Shown: in pieces, positions 63,776 to 64,000 of the stretch
Position numbering within the stretch: position 1 is the stretch's first letter
Layout of the letters: the number at the start of each line of letters is the position of its first letter
Source of the DNA: Pimelobacter simplex
GTDB taxonomy: Bacteria; Actinomycetota; Actinomycetes; Propionibacteriales; Nocardioidaceae
Length of the DNA: 64,000 nt
Direction of reading: 5' to 3'
Assembly (NCBI RefSeq): GCF_024662235.1
Contig: NZ_CP096276.1
Coordinates: 5,146,001-5,210,000 of the forward strand
Made by a program: the position numbers and the translations under genes
Notes under the pieces: generated by a model
What the model saw: only the letters and a program-made list of their open reading frames with translations
Told to the model about the DNA's origin: nothing
Databases searched by the model: none

Positions 63776-64000
63776 CTACCGCCAGGCGCGGACCCAGTCG
63801 ACGGTGAGGGTCGAGGTGGTCGGTGACGACAGCCGTCGGGCCGCCCAGCCGGAGCCCCAGATCTGCGCCAGGACCAGGTTGAACGGCTTGTCGAACGGCG
63901 CGGGCGCGCGGACGTTGGTCGGCACCCAGCGGTGGGACCAGCAGAACTGGCCGTCGTAGAAGAACCGCATCTCGGTCGGCGACCACTCGACGGTGTAGGT
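63776..64000 (-). CDS. GH16-family glycoside hydrolase, C-terminal part only
   Basis: The last 74 residues are visible, read from base 64000: TYTVEWSPTEMRFFYDGQFC, then PFDKPFNLVLAQIWGSGW and LTVDWVRAWR at the stop. This matches the end of the GH16 jelly roll (YAVEWTPxxIxFYVDG, PFxLxLNLAVGG, VDYVRVY). Probably a secreted beta-glucanase-like enzyme. Catalytic residues and any signal peptide lie outside the window. Confidence 0.85.
   Translation of the reverse strand, partial: TYTVEWSPTEMRFFYDGQFCWSHRWVPTNVRAPAPFDKPFNLVLAQIWGSGWAARRLSSPTTSTLTVDWVRAWR

Overview
The window looks like a chromosomal segment of a high-GC actinobacterium, most likely of the Nocardioides / Propionibacteriales type. 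Third codon positions are almost always G or C, GTG starts are common (one TTG is used), genes overlap by ATGA or GTGA within operons, and TetR, LLM-flavoprotein, VOC and MpaB-like (DUF2236) families recur. I see no rRNA, tRNA, CRISPR array, transposase or phage gene, and no gene-free stretch longer than about 200 bp. Family calls come from reading the translations; no database search was run.

Layout. (1) 1-6800: a GntR/FadR regulator with a cache-domain partner runs left. Divergent from it is a polyamine-type ABC importer (ATPase, lipoprotein, two permeases) followed by an aldehyde dehydrogenase. (2) 6819-7412: two small hypothetical genes on the minus strand. (3) 7523-20325: an unbroken plus-strand run of twelve genes, nine of the eleven junctions overlapping or within 12 bp. 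It encodes two LLM flavoprotein-like proteins, two related SnoaL-like proteins, an amidase, a DUF1116 (AllG/YlbE-like) protein, a three-subunit molybdenum hydroxylase, a threonine-aldolase-like PLP enzyme, a D-aminoacylase-like amidohydrolase and an acyl-CoA synthetase. It ends at a large inverted repeat. (4) 20449-27675: an RpiR regulator, an iron/AEP-type ABC importer (fused permease, ATPase), an IclR regulator, a terminator, then substrate-binding lipoprotein, CoxG-like and MaoC-like genes. RpiR-type TGCAA half-sites lie before both transport units. Regions 3 and 4 together look like one uptake-and-catabolism island for a nitrogen-containing, perhaps heterocyclic or amide, compound. This is the best candidate for an undescribed system. 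(5) 27663-37308: accessory genes (VOC, AraC, two GNATs, TetR plus MpaB-like oxygenase, a heptad-repeat protein, a MacB-type ABC exporter with its own TetR, pentapeptide protein, VOC, ferredoxin reductase). (6) 37317-43109: a thrombospondin-type-3-repeat surface protein with an N-terminal sorting-like motif, a deaminase, a NarL-type two-component system, and a secreted SMP-30-like protein with an ankyrin lipoprotein. (7) 43129-46437: a TetR regulator facing a frameshifted APC permease and an alcohol dehydrogenase across a 24-bp perfect palindrome. (8) 46461-52125: small genes, then a KdpDE-like two-component system divergent from an APC transporter, with 11-bp-spaced direct repeats between them. 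(9) 52174-64000: PCD-VOC fusion, UvrA-like ATPase, membrane and hypothetical genes, a second TetR/MpaB pair, LLM oxidoreductase plus thioredoxin, GH25-like lipoprotein, NYN protein, epimerase, exonuclease III and a partial GH16 enzyme.

How the parts work together. The strongest theme is local transcription control: at least five regulator/target pairs have visible palindromes or repeated half-sites between divergent genes. The other theme is catabolism. The region 3 enzymes could hydroxylate (Mo enzyme), oxygenate or open (LLM proteins), hydrolyse amide bonds (amidase, amidohydrolase) and activate the remaining acid as a CoA ester (acyl-CoA synthetase, MaoC hydratase), with the region 4 transporter supplying substrate. 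The substrate itself cannot be read from sequence.
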